From positions 152,568 to 216,567 of the forward strand of contig JAKLJG010000001.1 in assembly GCA_023151255.1 (NCBI GenBank): a stretch of DNA of 64,000 bases, written 5' to 3'. The first letter of the stretch is position 1, and every line of letters begins with the position of its first letter. This document shows, piece after piece, positions 44,321 to 53,191 of this stretch. The stretch is from Cyclobacteriaceae bacterium (GTDB taxonomy: Bacteria; Bacteroidota; Bacteroidia; Cytophagales; Cyclobacteriaceae). The position numbers and the translations under genes were made by a program. The notes below the pieces were generated by a model. It did not search any database. It saw only the letters and a list, made by a program, of their open reading frames with translations, and was not told the DNA's origin.

Positions 44321-45970
44321 CTATTTATACAACCTCTCATAATATTCATCGGCCATCCGTGCTGAGTCGAAAAACGGAAGCACATCGTTCATTCCCGCCT
44401 TCACAATCCTCAGCCATTTAGCTGGGCTTTTGTAATACATTGGTATGATTTCGTTTTCGAGCAAGTCGTACAGGTTACTCGCTTCCACCTTGTCTCTTTC
44501 TTCCTGCGATAAGTGGTCATCGGCAGGTTGAATGATAAAACTGTTTTTTCCGTGTTTGGCAAACTCAGGTATCCACCCGTCAGGAATAGAAACATTAACC
44601 GATCCGTTCATGGCGGCTGTCATGCCCGAAGTGCCGGAGGCTTCGTGATAAAGCCGTGGATTGTTGAGCCATACATCGGATCCGCGTTTAAGGTGTCCGG
44701 ATAGCCACAATTCATAGCCGGTAAGCACGGTACAGTTTGGAAACGGCTTTGTCTTCCAGAAAACCTCATTAAACATATTGATGGCTGTGTAATCCTCCGG
44801 ATAGGGTTTGCCGGCCCAGATGACCTGAATGGGAAACTCCTTATTATTAATGAGCGCCTTAAACCGGTTAAAGTCGCGTAGCAGCAGGTTGGCGCGTTTG
44901 TAACCGGCAAATCTCCGGGCCCAAACAATGGTCAGCACATTTTCATCAAATAGTTTACCGGTTTGGTTGGCCACCACCCTAAAGAGTTTCCGCTTAAGCA
45001 TCTTTTTCCGGGCCAGCAGTTTTTTGTCATCACTTTTTGCAAGGGCCTTATCGAGCATGTAGTCGTGCCAGTAGGCTTTGTTTTGCGCGTTGGTGATTGC
45101 GCCTATTTCACAAATGCCTTTATACGGTTCCCACATTTTACGGGCTACTTCGCCATGCAGTTGAGAAACCCCATTGGCTTTTTTTGCAATGCGCAAGGCG
45201 GTTAAGGTGTAGTTCAGCGTTCCGTTTTCAGGATAAACATACTCGTCAACTTCCTGAGGAGTTAGGCCGTTGAAAAAACTCATGCTTTCCAATAGCGGAA
45301 TGTTGTGCTCCTCGTTACCCGCTTTTTCGGGTGTGTGAGTGGTGAATACAACGCGTTTACGTACTTCGTTAATGTTTTTGAATTTATCGAGCAGGTAAAA
45401 GCATAACGGCAGCGAGTGGCCCTCATTCATGTGGTAAATTTCAGTTTCACGCCCGAGCACTTCCAGCAGTTTGGCTCCGCCAATGCCCAACAAAATAGAT
45501 TGCGCCACGCGGGTGGTTTCGTTGGGGTCGTACAGCCGGTGACTGATGGTTTGTGCGAGATGGTCGTTATCTTCAATATCCGTGGTGAGCAGAAAAATGG
45601 GCGCGGTTTTAAATACTTCGGGCTTCAGTAAAAACGCTTTTACATACACCCGCGAACCGTGTATGGTAATAGGAAACAGAATGCCGGTATCGGTTAAAAA
45701 TGAATAATCTTTATTCCGAAAGCTCACCCGCATGGTCTGATCTTCGTTGCGCTCCTGGTCGTAGTATCCTTTCTTCCACAAAATGCCAATGCCAATCATG
45801 TTTTGTCTTAGCTCGTAGGCGCTGCGCATGTGCGAACCAGCCAGAAACCCCAACCCACCCGAGTAAATTTTCAGAGGCTGGTCAATGGCAAACTCCATCG
45901 AAAAATAGGCTACGGGTTTAGAATACTTTTTATTAAAAGGGTGAGGGAATAATTCGTTCAGGTGAATCAT
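44321..45970 (-). CDS. Alpha-glucan family phosphorylase homologue lacking the PLP lysine
   Basis: The 549-residue protein belongs to the alpha-glucan phosphorylase (GT35) family. N-terminal glucan/phosphate-binding features (PVAYFSMEFAIDQPLKIYSGG, ~19-39) and the WARRFAGYKRANLLL segment (~343-357) are typical. In PLP-dependent phosphorylases the motif near the end reads GTSGMK or GTGNMK, with Lys forming the Schiff base with PLP. Here it is GTSGMT (~446-451), with Thr at position 451 (ACA codon at 44618-44620). The N-terminal DUF3417-like domain of longer relatives is absent. Glucan binding is likely, but phosphorolytic activity is doubtful or would need a different mechanism. It is the only glycogen-related gene here. 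Confidence 0.85.
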   Translation of the reverse strand: MIHLNELFPHPFNKKYSKPVAYFSMEFAIDQPLKIYSGGLGFLAGSHMRSAYELRQNMIGIGILWKKGYYDQERNEDQTMRVSFRNKDYSFLTDTGILFPITIHGSRVYVKAFLLKPEVFKTAPIFLLTTDIEDNDHLAQTISHRLYDPNETTRVAQSILLGIGGAKLLEVLGRETEIYHMNEGHSLPLCFYLLDKFKNINEVRKRVVFTTHTPEKAGNEEHNIPLLESMSFFNGLTPQEVDEYVYPENGTLNYTLTALRIAKKANGVSQLHGEVARKMWEPYKGICEIGAITNAQNKAYWHDYMLDKALAKSDDKKLLARKKMLKRKLFRVVANQTGKLFDENVLTIVWARRFAGYKRANLLLRDFNRFKALINNKEFPIQVIWAGKPYPEDYTAINMFNEVFWKTKPFPNCTVLTGYELWLSGHLKRGSDVWLNNPRLYHEASGTSGMTAAMNGSVNVSIPDGWIPEFAKHGKNSFIIQPADDHLSQEERDKVEASNLYDLLENEIIPMYYKSPAKWLRIVKAGMNDVLPFFDSARMADEYYERLYK

Positions 45971-46061
45971 GGCTTTAAAAACAAGCCGCCAAAGTACAAA
46001 AACTGAAATTTATTGAATGACTAAGCAAATAACTTTTAGTATGCAAACGTTTGATAATGGG

Positions 46062-46637
46062 ATGAGTATTCTGCGAATTCTATTTATGGTATTGCTGGTA
46101 GCATCGGGGTGTGCAAACCGATATGCCATGAAACTTTATACTTTGGGTGTAAAGTACTCTAAAAACGGACAATTCGAAGATGCCCGTAATTGCTTTATGC
46201 AATTGCACCAGGCAGGCGATAGCAGTTACTATGTACTTGCCGCGTTAGCAAACGTGTACCTGCAACTGCAGCAATACGACTCAGCTAAACTGTTTCTGGA
46301 CAGAACATTTGAAGACCCCCAATCCGCACAAGATGCCAGTCTGCATTCAAACATGGCTTATTATTTTTGGATGAATGACCTGCCCAACGAAGCCCTTGAC
46401 TATGTAAACCGGGCCATTGAACTAGAGCCGCAGGAAGCCGACTTGTATATGTACCGCGGCCTTGTGTACAGCGACTTGTACCACAATGACCTGGCCTGCG
46501 CTGACTTCAGGCGGGCAGTTGCACTGGGCAGTAAAATGACTGCAATGAATGCCGATGCATTGTTTAAAGAGGATAATTGTGAGTCGTGGTTTAAAGGAGA
46601 ACTGGAGGGTATAAAACGTAGGTTTAAGCCTAACTGA
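46062..46637 (+). CDS. TPR-containing lipoprotein
   Basis: The ~191-residue protein has a lipoprotein signal (ILFMVLLVASGC, ~6-17) followed by TPR-like helices: KLYTLGVKYSKNGQFEDARNCF (~24-45), YYVLAALANVYLQLQQYDSAKLF and LPNEALDYVNRAIELEPQEADLY. An in-frame ATG 15 codons upstream at 46017 is possible. The shorter start is preferred because it puts the signal peptide at the N terminus and leaves room for the divergent glgP-like promoter. The function beyond protein interaction is unknown. Confidence 0.8.
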   Translation: MSILRILFMVLLVASGCANRYAMKLYTLGVKYSKNGQFEDARNCFMQLHQAGDSSYYVLAALANVYLQLQQYDSAKLFLDRTFEDPQSAQDASLHSNMAYYFWMNDLPNEALDYVNRAIELEPQEADLYMYRGLVYSDLYHNDLACADFRRAVALGSKMTAMNADALFKEDNCESWFKGELEGIKRRFKPN

Positions 46638-46649
46638 TCCTTTAAACGA

Positions 46650-47633
46650 TTACGCTGGATTAGAATTAAGAGTTATCAAAAGTTCTTTTATTGATGCGCA
46701 TTGCTTTTTATTAATGATCCACAGGAGGTTTTGTCTCTGATTAATAATCTGCACCGAGGTTTGAGCATCCGGTGAAACGGTAAACCCGTTTCGTTCCAAC
46801 GCATTTTTTGTCCACAGGTACTCAGGGCCATTCCCTTCCAGGGAAACAGCAACTCCGCGCCATGCTTCGTGCCGAACTTTCCCGGTTTTCAAGTCGAACC
46901 CTTTAAGTTGAAAAATCTTATCAAAAGAACCATCAAGAACCAGATCCTCCGGAATGCCCTTTAAGAGATTCTTATTTTCTCCGGCCAGCCATATCAGGTC
47001 AGCAGTCTGTAAAGCTAAATCAAGTTCATGGGTTGCAACCAGCACCGCTTTATTTTTTTTGTGGGCAACTTGCCGGAGTAGATTCATGATCTCCACCCGG
47101 TTGTTCAGGTCCAGATGTGAAGTTGGTTCATCCAGTAACAGGAGGGGCGTTTCCTGTGCAAGCGCACGGGCAATCATTACCATTTGTAACTGGCCATCAC
47201 TCAACTCATATATCTTTTTGTCCCTCAGATGACCGACATGGGTAACGCTTATTGCCTCATCGATGGAGTCTTTATCGGCCTGGGTTAAGTTCAGGCTCCA
47301 ATCCAGATAGGGATAGCGGCCGTAGGTAATCAATTCCAGGGCAGTAAGGTTTCCGCCTACCTTATCCGTTAATACAACGGCCACGGATTGTTCCGAGGCT
47401 TTGTTGCCATAAACCGTAATGGTGCCATGTAACGGTTTATGTAATCCGGCCAGGGTTCGCAACAGCGTTGATTTACCAACACCGTTGGGTCCCATAAAGC
47501 AAACCAGTTCTCCCGGCATCAAAGCAAGGTCCAGGTTAGTGAATAGCAGTATCTCCAGATTACCGGCAAACCCCACATCGAGTTTAACAGTTGTGAGTAA
47601 TGGAATTCGTTCAGACTCTATACTTAAACCCAT
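46650..47633 (-). CDS. ABC transporter ATP-binding protein (FecE/BtuD type) with C-terminal extension
   Basis: This is the ATPase of a type II ABC importer for siderophores, heme or cobalamin. Walker A is GPNGVGKSTLLRTL (~49-62), the signature is ELSDGQLQMVMIARAL (~143-158) and Walker B is LLLLDEPTSHLDL (~163-175). Residues ~1-250 are a normal ATPase. Residues ~255-327 form an extra domain (AVSLEGNGPEYLWTKNALERNGF...) not present in BtuD or FecE of E. coli. It overlaps the permease gene by 10 bases. No substrate-binding protein or TonB receptor is adjacent. Confidence 0.92.
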   Translation of the reverse strand: MGLSIESERIPLLTTVKLDVGFAGNLEILLFTNLDLALMPGELVCFMGPNGVGKSTLLRTLAGLHKPLHGTITVYGNKASEQSVAVVLTDKVGGNLTALELITYGRYPYLDWSLNLTQADKDSIDEAISVTHVGHLRDKKIYELSDGQLQMVMIARALAQETPLLLLDEPTSHLDLNNRVEIMNLLRQVAHKKNKAVLVATHELDLALQTADLIWLAGENKNLLKGIPEDLVLDGSFDKIFQLKGFDLKTGKVRHEAWRGVAVSLEGNGPEYLWTKNALERNGFTVSPDAQTSVQIINQRQNLLWIINKKQCASIKELLITLNSNPA

Positions 47634-48619
47634 ATTTTTTTTGCACGGATAATTACCCAGATAACAACCGGTGCGCCAATCAGCGCGGTAACGGCATTAA
47701 TCGGCAACACCAGTGCTTTGCCAGGAAGTTGCGCTATGCTATCGCACACCAGCATAAATGTGGAACCCGTTAGCACTACTCCCGGAATGAGCACCTTGTG
47801 GTTGCCCGATTTAATGACCAACCGGGTTAGGTGCGGAACGGCAAGCCCAACAAATGCTATTGGTCCGCAAAGGGCAGTAACTGCACCCGTCAGCAGGCAC
47901 GTACTGATAATAATAAGTATTCGGGCCCGGTTGGGGTTGATGCCGAGGCTCCGGGCATAGTTGTCACCCAGCAGCCATGCGTTTAATGATTTAATCAGGA
48001 AAAAAGCCAGAGCCGTTCCAAGCAGGCAGGCTGTGGCCAACGTGAGTACCTCCTGTCTGTTTAAATTGCCCATGCTTCCGAATGTCCACACCAGGTAATA
48101 CTGTTGGTCTTCGGCCCGGCTGACAAATTGCAATACACTAACCAGTGATGAGGTTGCTGCTCCCACCATAAGTCCGATGATTAATAAAGAGGCATTATCG
48201 CGTAATCGTTGTGCTACCAGTATCATCAGGATGAAAACCGAAAGGCATCCTAAACTTGCTGCCAGCGAAATGGCGTACGGGGTGGTAAAGAAAAACGGTA
48301 CACCGGCCATAACAACAATAGCTACAACCAGACTAGCACCGGAACTCAGACCCAGCACATCAGGTCCGGCAAGCGGATTTCTGAACAGGGTCTGCATCAA
48401 AAGGCCGCTAACTGATAGTGCGGCTCCTGCGAAGACACCGGTTAGGGCCTTTGATAACCTGAAATCCAGAACAATATCTTTCCAAACTGGTACCGAAGGT
48501 TCGCCTCCCAGTAAAATAGTCAGGGTTTCAATGGGTGGAATAGATACACTTCCCAGCGACAGGTTGATCAGAAAGAAAACAAGCAAAATTAGAGTAAGAA
48601 GCAGCCAGGCGTACCGCAT
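47624..48619 (-). CDS. FecCD/BtuC family ABC transporter permease
   Basis: The 331-residue permease has about ten membrane segments and the FecCD hallmarks GVSLNPNRAR-type cytoplasmic loop (SLGINPNRARILII, ~225-238), ALCGPIAFVGLAVPHLTRL (~249-267) and the N-terminal EIR-free start MRYAWLLLTLILL. It forms an importer with the ATPase gene that follows. The substrate (iron siderophore, heme or B12) cannot be told. The divergent 185-base region to rplC holds a GTTCGG-N6-CCGAAC dyad at 48661-48678. Confidence 0.92.
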   Translation of the reverse strand: MRYAWLLLTLILLVFFLINLSLGSVSIPPIETLTILLGGEPSVPVWKDIVLDFRLSKALTGVFAGAALSVSGLLMQTLFRNPLAGPDVLGLSSGASLVVAIVVMAGVPFFFTTPYAISLAASLGCLSVFILMILVAQRLRDNASLLIIGLMVGAATSSLVSVLQFVSRAEDQQYYLVWTFGSMGNLNRQEVLTLATACLLGTALAFFLIKSLNAWLLGDNYARSLGINPNRARILIIISTCLLTGAVTALCGPIAFVGLAVPHLTRLVIKSGNHKVLIPGVVLTGSTFMLVCDSIAQLPGKALVLPINAVTALIGAPVVIWVIIRAKKIWV

Positions 48620-48660
48620 TTAGTGTTTTAGCGCTCAATGATAACAAAAACAACCGGCTT

Positions 48661-48678
48661 GTTCGGACTTACCCGAAC
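48661..48678. repeat. Inverted repeat in the fecC-rplC intergenic region
   Basis: GTTCGG-ACTTAC-CCGAAC has perfect 6-base arms. It lies 42 bases upstream of the permease start and ~35 bases upstream of the rplC -33 element. A role as an operator for either gene, or a hairpin in the permease leader, is possible; it does not resemble a Fur box. Confidence 0.35.
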
Positions 48679-48711
48679 GGAAGACACCCTCCAAAAATTT
48701 TAAAAGGCTGG

Positions 48712-48742
48712 TTTGCTAACTACCCTTTATCTCATATCTTTG
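48712..48742 (+). promoter_or_regulatory. Promoter of the S10-type ribosomal operon (before rplC)
   Basis: TTTG (48712-48715), 19 bases, then TATCTTTG (48735-48742). This is an exact match to the Bacteroidota consensus TTTG-N19-TAnnTTTG, and the ATG follows after ~62 bases. The same layout recurs before rpsH. Confidence 0.85.
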
Positions 48743-48749
48743 CAGTCCT

Positions 48750-48772
48750 TTTTGCGTCAGAATGGCGCAAAA
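48750..48772 (+). promoter_or_regulatory. Hairpin at the 5' end of the rplC mRNA leader
   Basis: TTTTGCGTCA and TGGCGCAAAA pair over 10 positions (one U-G) around a GAA loop. The hairpin starts about where transcription should begin and 32 bases before the ATG. It may protect the mRNA or bind a ribosomal protein for feedback. Confidence 0.55.
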
Positions 48773-48804
48773 TCCTGAAAAACAAGCATTAAAAGGTTTT
48801 ACCC

Positions 48805-49437
48805 ATGCCTGGAATTATAGGACGAAAAGTAGGAATGACCAACATCTATGGCCCCCAAGGCGAAAATATCGCCTGTACGGTTATTGAAGCGGGTCCCTGC
48901 GTAGTCACCCAAGTAAAAAACGTGGAAACAGACGGATACCGTGCCGTCCAGCTCGCCTTCGGAGAGAAGAAAGAAAAGAATACCACCAAGGCCCTCCTCG
49001 GCCACTTTAAAAAAGCAAATACAACGGCTAAGCGTAATGTTGTTGAGTTTCGTGATTTCAGAAAAGAGTTCGAAGGTATTGTTGAGTTAGGCAAAGAAAT
49101 CCGGGTGCAGGATGTATTCCAGGAAGGCGACTTTGTGGATGCCGTAGGCACCTCAAAGGGTCGTGGTTTTCAGGGGGTGGTAAAACGCCATGGTTTTGGT
49201 GGCGTAGGCGAGGCGACACACGGCCAGCATAACCGGCTGCGTGCTCCCGGTTCCATGGGTAACGCTTCATTTGCATCCAGGGTAATTAAAGGAAAGCGTC
49301 TGCCTGGCCGCATGGGTAACGACCGCGTAAAACTGACCAACCTGAAGGTGGTTAAGATAATGCCTGACCAGAATATCATTGTGGTGAGCGGCTCTGTGCC
49401 GGGCGCAAAAAATTCAACCGTAATTCTGCAGAAGTGA
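48805..49437 (+). CDS. rplC: 50S ribosomal protein L3
   Basis: L3 is a primary 23S rRNA-binding protein near the peptidyl transferase centre. The 210-residue sequence has the family start [14 protein letters not shown] (~3-16) and the Gln-methylation/tip region [20 protein letters not shown] (~124-143). It is the first gene of the cluster; rpsJ, which normally precedes it, is absent. Its TGA overlaps the rplD ATG by one base. Confidence 0.98.
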   Translation: MPGIIGRKVGMTNIYGPQGENIACTVIEAGPCVVTQVKNVETDGYRAVQLAFGEKKEKNTTKALLGHFKKANTTAKRNVVEFRDFRKEFEGIVELGKEIRVQDVFQEGDFVDAVGTSKGRGFQGVVKRHGFGGVGEATHGQHNRLRAPGSMGNASFASRVIKGKRLPGRMGNDRVKLTNLKVVKIMPDQNIIVVSGSVPGAKNSTVILQK

Positions 49438-50072
49438 TGGAAGTAGCAGTACTAAAATATACCGGTGAGAAGACCAATAAGAAGGTTTCGCTTCCTGATT
49501 CGGTTTTCGGCATTGAGCCAAACGACCATGCCATTTACCTTGACGTGAAGAGCATCCTGGCCAATCAGCGTCAGGGTACGCACAAGTCGAAGCAGCGAAA
49601 TGAAATTGCCGGATCATCTAAAAAAATCAAAAAGCAAAAAGGTACAGGCGGGGCGCGTGCCGGTAACATTAAAAACCCGCAGTTTAAAGGCGGTGGCCGT
49701 GTATTCGGTCCTGTTCCGCGCGACTACTCATTTAAGCTGAATAAAAAAGTAAAAGATTTGGCCCGCAAATCGGCCCTTACCTACAAGGCTAAGGAAAATG
49801 CCATTGCAGTTTTAGAGGATTTTACTTTCGAATCGGCTAAAACCAAGCAGTACATCAGTTTCCTTTCTGCGTTATCCTTGGCTGATAAAAAAACGCTGTT
49901 GGTGCTGCCGGAGATAAACAAAAACATCATCCTTTCAGGCAGAAATGTGAAGAATGCAAAAATCACTACGGCTGATCAGATCAACACATACGATTTGATA
50001 AATGCCGATAGCCTGATTTTCGTAGAGAGTTCAGTAACCAAGGTTGAGAGCCTGTTAAATAAAGAACAATGA
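49437..50072 (+). CDS. rplD: 50S ribosomal protein L4
   Basis: L4 lines the peptide exit tunnel. At 211 residues it has the extended-loop region KQKGTGGARAGNIKNPQFKGGG (~62-83). In E. coli L4 also represses its own operon through the leader; whether the hairpin at 48750 does this here is unknown. ATG at 49437 overlaps the rplC stop, a sign of coupling. Confidence 0.98.
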   Translation: MEVAVLKYTGEKTNKKVSLPDSVFGIEPNDHAIYLDVKSILANQRQGTHKSKQRNEIAGSSKKIKKQKGTGGARAGNIKNPQFKGGGRVFGPVPRDYSFKLNKKVKDLARKSALTYKAKENAIAVLEDFTFESAKTKQYISFLSALSLADKKTLLVLPEINKNIILSGRNVKNAKITTADQINTYDLINADSLIFVESSVTKVESLLNKEQ

Positions 50073-50356
50073 GCGTGTTAAAGAAACCCCTGGTCACCGA
50101 AAAGGTCTCTGCCCTGAATGAAAAGGGCAAGTATGGATTTATTGTGGCCATTGATGCCAATAAGGTTGAGATAAAGAATGCCGTTGAAAAACAGTATGGT
50201 GTAACCGTTGAAAAAGTGAACACCATCCGGGTAATGGGTAAGCGGAAATCGCGCTATACCAAAACAGGTGTTCTGGAAGGTCGTAAGCCTAATTATAAGA
50301 AGGCCATCGTAACGCTGGCCAGTGGTGAAGTAATTGATTTTTACAGCAACGTTTAA
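50069..50356 (+). CDS. rplW: 50S ribosomal protein L23
   Basis: L23 sits at the tunnel exit and docks trigger factor and SRP. The 95-residue protein starts LKKPLVTEKVSALNEKGKYGF and contains KVNTIRVMGKRKSRYTK. It overlaps rplD by 4 bases (ATGA). Confidence 0.97.
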   Translation: MSVLKKPLVTEKVSALNEKGKYGFIVAIDANKVEIKNAVEKQYGVTVEKVNTIRVMGKRKSRYTKTGVLEGRKPNYKKAIVTLASGEVIDFYSNV

Positions 50357-50366
50357 TGATTAAGCG

Positions 50367-51191
50367 ATGGCGTTGAAGAAATTAAAACCGGTAACTCCAG
50401 GAACGCGACACAGACTTGCTCCGACTTTTGACGACATTACCTCGGCAACACCTGAGAAGTCGTTGGTTGTTACCCGTAAGAAAACCGGAGGAAGGAACAA
50501 CAACGGTCGCATGACCATGCGCTACATTGGCGGTGGACACAAGCAGAAACTGCGTGTCATCGACTTTAAGCGTGAAAAGAATGGTGTGCCGGCAACGGTT
50601 AAATCAATTGAATATGATCCAACCCGTTCGGCCAGGGTAGCCTTGCTGTATTATGCCGATGGGGATAAATCATACATACTTGCACCTGATGGATTGAAAG
50701 CAGGTCAGCAAGTTGTTTCCGGTGCCGATGTTGCCCCCGAAGTAGGCAATGCGTTACCGTTGTCGAAAATACCCCTGGGTACTATTGTGCACAACGTAGA
50801 ATTGAAGCCCGGCAAGGGTGGAGCCATTGCACGCAGTGCAGGTTCGTTCGTTCAACTACTGGCCCGCGAAAACGGGTTGGCAACCCTGAAGATGCCTTCA
50901 GGCGAAATGCGTAATGTGTTGGAAGTATGCATGGCAACCGTAGGAGCTGTTTCCAACCCTGACCACATGAACGAAAGTGTGGGCAAGGCGGGCCGCAGCC
51001 GCTGGCGCGGAAGAAGGCCGCGTAACCGGGGTGTGGCCATGAACCCGGTTGATCACCCGATGGGCGGTGGCGAAGGTCGCGCTTCCGGTGGGCACCCGCG
51101 TTCAAGAAAGGGGCTGTATGCTAAAGGCAAAAAGACCCGTCATCCGAAGAAATATTCCGATCGTCTAATTATATCTAGGAGGAAAAAATAA
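50367..51191 (+). CDS. rplB: 50S ribosomal protein L2
   Basis: L2 is needed for subunit joining and peptidyl transfer. The 274-residue protein has [19 protein letters not shown] (~42-60) and the C-terminal [14 protein letters not shown] (~224-237), including the universally conserved His. Its last codons (TCT AGG AGG AAA AAA) carry a perfect Shine-Dalgarno sequence for rpsS. Confidence 0.98.
   Translation: MALKKLKPVTPGTRHRLAPTFDDITSATPEKSLVVTRKKTGGRNNNGRMTMRYIGGGHKQKLRVIDFKREKNGVPATVKSIEYDPTRSARVALLYYADGDKSYILAPDGLKAGQQVVSGADVAPEVGNALPLSKIPLGTIVHNVELKPGKGGAIARSAGSFVQLLARENGLATLKMPSGEMRNVLEVCMATVGAVSNPDHMNESVGKAGRSRWRGRRPRNRGVAMNPVDHPMGGGEGRASGGHPRSRKGLYAKGKKTRHPKKYSDRLIISRRKK
51177..51182 (+). 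promoter_or_regulatory. Perfect Shine-Dalgarno sequence before rpsS
   Basis: AGGAGG lies 9 bases before the rpsS ATG, ideal spacing for the anti-SD. It is inside the end of rplB as two Arg codons. None of the other ribosomal genes here has such a sequence at a working distance; the phylum usually initiates without one. Confidence 0.75.
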
Positions 51192-51482
51192 ATGGGACGC
51201 TCAGTAAAAAAAGGACCGTATTGTGACTTCCGGTTGCTGAAGAAAGTTGAAGCAACGGAAAAGTCAGGCAAGAAATCAGTAATTAAAACCTGGTCAAGAA
51301 GGTCAACGATTGTGCCTGAATTGATCGGCCATACATTTGCGGTTCATAATGGAAATAAATTTATACCCGTTTATGTAACTGAAAACATGGTGGGGCATAA
51401 ACTCGGTGAGTTTGCACCCACCCGTACGTTCCGCGGTCACTCGGGTAACAGAAAAGATGAGGGTACGCCAGCAGCTAAGTAG
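51192..51482 (+). CDS. rpsS: 30S ribosomal protein S19
   Basis: S19 binds 16S rRNA in the head with S13. The 96-residue protein starts [19 protein letters not shown] and has [22 protein letters not shown] (~35-56). It begins directly after the rplB stop and is the one gene here with a strong Shine-Dalgarno. Confidence 0.98.
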   Translation: MGRSVKKGPYCDFRLLKKVEATEKSGKKSVIKTWSRRSTIVPELIGHTFAVHNGNKFIPVYVTENMVGHKLGEFAPTRTFRGHSGNRKDEGTPAAK

Positions 51483-51484
51483 TC

Positions 51485-51949
51485 ATGGAAACAACTGAAA
51501 AGAAAACAAAACGCTCCGTTGTAAAACGCGAAAAGCGCGATGCCAGGAAGGAAGCCGCTAAAACCGGCCCGGTAGTAGCTAAGTTGAAAAACGTGCCTAC
51601 TTCACCGCGCAAGATGCGCCTGGTGGCTGATCTTATCAGGGGCGAACGGGTAAGCAAAGCGCTTAACATTCTAAAATACGAGCCTAAAGTAGGATCGCCA
51701 AAGTTGGAAAAACTGCTGCTTTCAGCGATATCAAACTGGGGCGCCAAAAACCAGGATGCCAAGTTGGAGGAAGCCGACCTTTATGTAAAAGATATCTGGG
51801 TAGATGGCGGCCGGATATTAAAGCGTCTTCGTCCGGCTCCACAAGGCAGGGCACACCGCATTCGTAAGCGCTCAAACCACGTGACGCTGGTAATTGACAG
51901 CCTGAAGAAGTCGGCTGAAACCGAAACAACAACAGAAACTAAGGAATAA
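51485..51949 (+). CDS. rplV: 50S ribosomal protein L22
   Basis: L22 lines the exit tunnel. The 154-residue form is longer than the ~110 residues of E. coli, with a basic N-terminal extension (~1-30, [19 protein letters not shown]) and an acidic Thr/Glu tail. The core has [18 protein letters not shown] (~37-54) and the hairpin [17 protein letters not shown] (~113-129). The stop overlaps the rpsC start. Confidence 0.97.
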   Translation: METTEKKTKRSVVKREKRDARKEAAKTGPVVAKLKNVPTSPRKMRLVADLIRGERVSKALNILKYEPKVGSPKLEKLLLSAISNWGAKNQDAKLEEADLYVKDIWVDGGRILKRLRPAPQGRAHRIRKRSNHVTLVIDSLKKSAETETTTETKE

Positions 51950-52728
51950 TGGGACAGAAGATAAATCCAATCGGGCTCCGTCTGGGCATCATCAGAGGTT
52001 GGGACTCCAACTGGTATGGTGGCAATACATTCTCCGAAAAACTTGTCGAAGATCAGAAGATCAGGGAATACATTGAAGCCCGCATTCCTAAAGGAGGCAT
52101 AGCAAAGATTGTTATTGAGCGTACATTAAAACGCATTACCCTAACCATCCACACGGCACGCCCGGGTGTTGTTATTGGTAAAGGCGGTACCGAAGTTGAT
52201 AAGATTAAGGAAGAATTAAAGAAGTTAACCGGAAAGGACGTTCAGATTAATATTTACGAAATCAAGCGTCCTGAACTGGATGCAAAACTTGTTGGCGAAT
52301 CCATCGCGCAGCAAATTGAAGCCCGTATTTCATACAAGCGTGCCATGAAGCAGGCTATCGCATCGGCTATCCGTGTTGGTGCCGAGGGTATTAAGATAAA
52401 AGTGTCAGGCCGTTTGGCCGGTGCCGATATGGCCCGTACTGAACAATACAAGGAAGGCCGTATTCCATTACACACCCTTCGGGCGGATATTGATTATGCC
52501 ATTTCCGAAGCACAAACGGTATATGGTAAAATAGGTATTAAGGTGTGGATTTTTAAAGGCGAGGTTTACGGTAAGCGTGATTTGTCACCCAATGTTGGTA
52601 TTGTTAGCAACACAGCAACTGCACAGCAAGGTGGCGGCCAGCGTGGTGGCGGAACTGAGCGTGGCGGCCGTAGAAGGGGTGAAGGTCGTGGCGGTGAACG
52701 CGGAGGCGAGCGCAGATCAAAACGGTAA
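51949..52728 (+). CDS. rpsC: 30S ribosomal protein S3 with RGG-rich tail
   Basis: S3 lies at the mRNA entrance and helps unwind mRNA. The 259-residue protein has a KH domain with [18 protein letters not shown] (~74-91) and a typical C-terminal domain to ~215. A ~35-residue Gly/Arg-rich tail ([18 protein letters not shown]) follows, likely disordered and RNA-binding. The start overlaps the rplV stop by one base. Confidence 0.97.
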   Translation: MGQKINPIGLRLGIIRGWDSNWYGGNTFSEKLVEDQKIREYIEARIPKGGIAKIVIERTLKRITLTIHTARPGVVIGKGGTEVDKIKEELKKLTGKDVQINIYEIKRPELDAKLVGESIAQQIEARISYKRAMKQAIASAIRVGAEGIKIKVSGRLAGADMARTEQYKEGRIPLHTLRADIDYAISEAQTVYGKIGIKVWIFKGEVYGKRDLSPNVGIVSNTATAQQGGGQRGGGTERGGRRRGEGRGGERGGERRSKR

Positions 52729-52762
52729 TAGATTTTAACGAACGCGATAACAGTATTAAGTC

Positions 52763-53188
52763 ATGTTACAACCAAAACGTACCAAGTTCAGAAAAATGCA
52801 AAAAGGCCGGGTGAAAGGAATGGCCACCCGGGGTCATACCATTGCTTTTGGTTCGTTCGGCCTCAAATGCCTGGAGGGCGGCTGGATCACATCGCGCCAG
52901 CTTGAGGCTGCGCGTGTGGCTGTTACGCGTGCCATGAAACGCGAAGGCCAGGTGTGGATTCGGATATTTCCCGATAAACCCATAACCAAAAAACCGGCTG
53001 AAGTGCGGATGGGTAAAGGTAAAGGAGCGCCCGAATATTGGGTGGCAGTTGTAAAGCCCGGTACTATTTTGTTTGAAGCCGGTGGTGTGAGTGTTGCCAC
53101 GGCACGCGAAGCCCTGCGGCTGGCTGAAGGGAAACTGCCCATCAAAACCAAATTTACTATTCGAAGAGATTACGTAGAAGGTCAGTAA
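52763..53188 (+). CDS. rplP: 50S ribosomal protein L16
   Basis: L16 organises the A-site of the large subunit. The 141-residue protein has [20 protein letters not shown] (~4-23) and [22 protein letters not shown] (~83-104), including the Arg-Met-Gly-type loop bordering the tRNA elbow. It follows rpsC by 34 bases. Confidence 0.97.
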   Translation: MLQPKRTKFRKMQKGRVKGMATRGHTIAFGSFGLKCLEGGWITSRQLEAARVAVTRAMKREGQVWIRIFPDKPITKKPAEVRMGKGKGAPEYWVAVVKPGTILFEAGGVSVATAREALRLAEGKLPIKTKFTIRRDYVEGQ

Positions 53189-53191
53189 GCC

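Noticed and set aside
48620..48804. Cobalamin or other riboswitch for the FecCD-type importer
   Set aside because: The shared region is only 185 bases, half of it taken by the rplC promoter, and no B12-box or other riboswitch core was seen.
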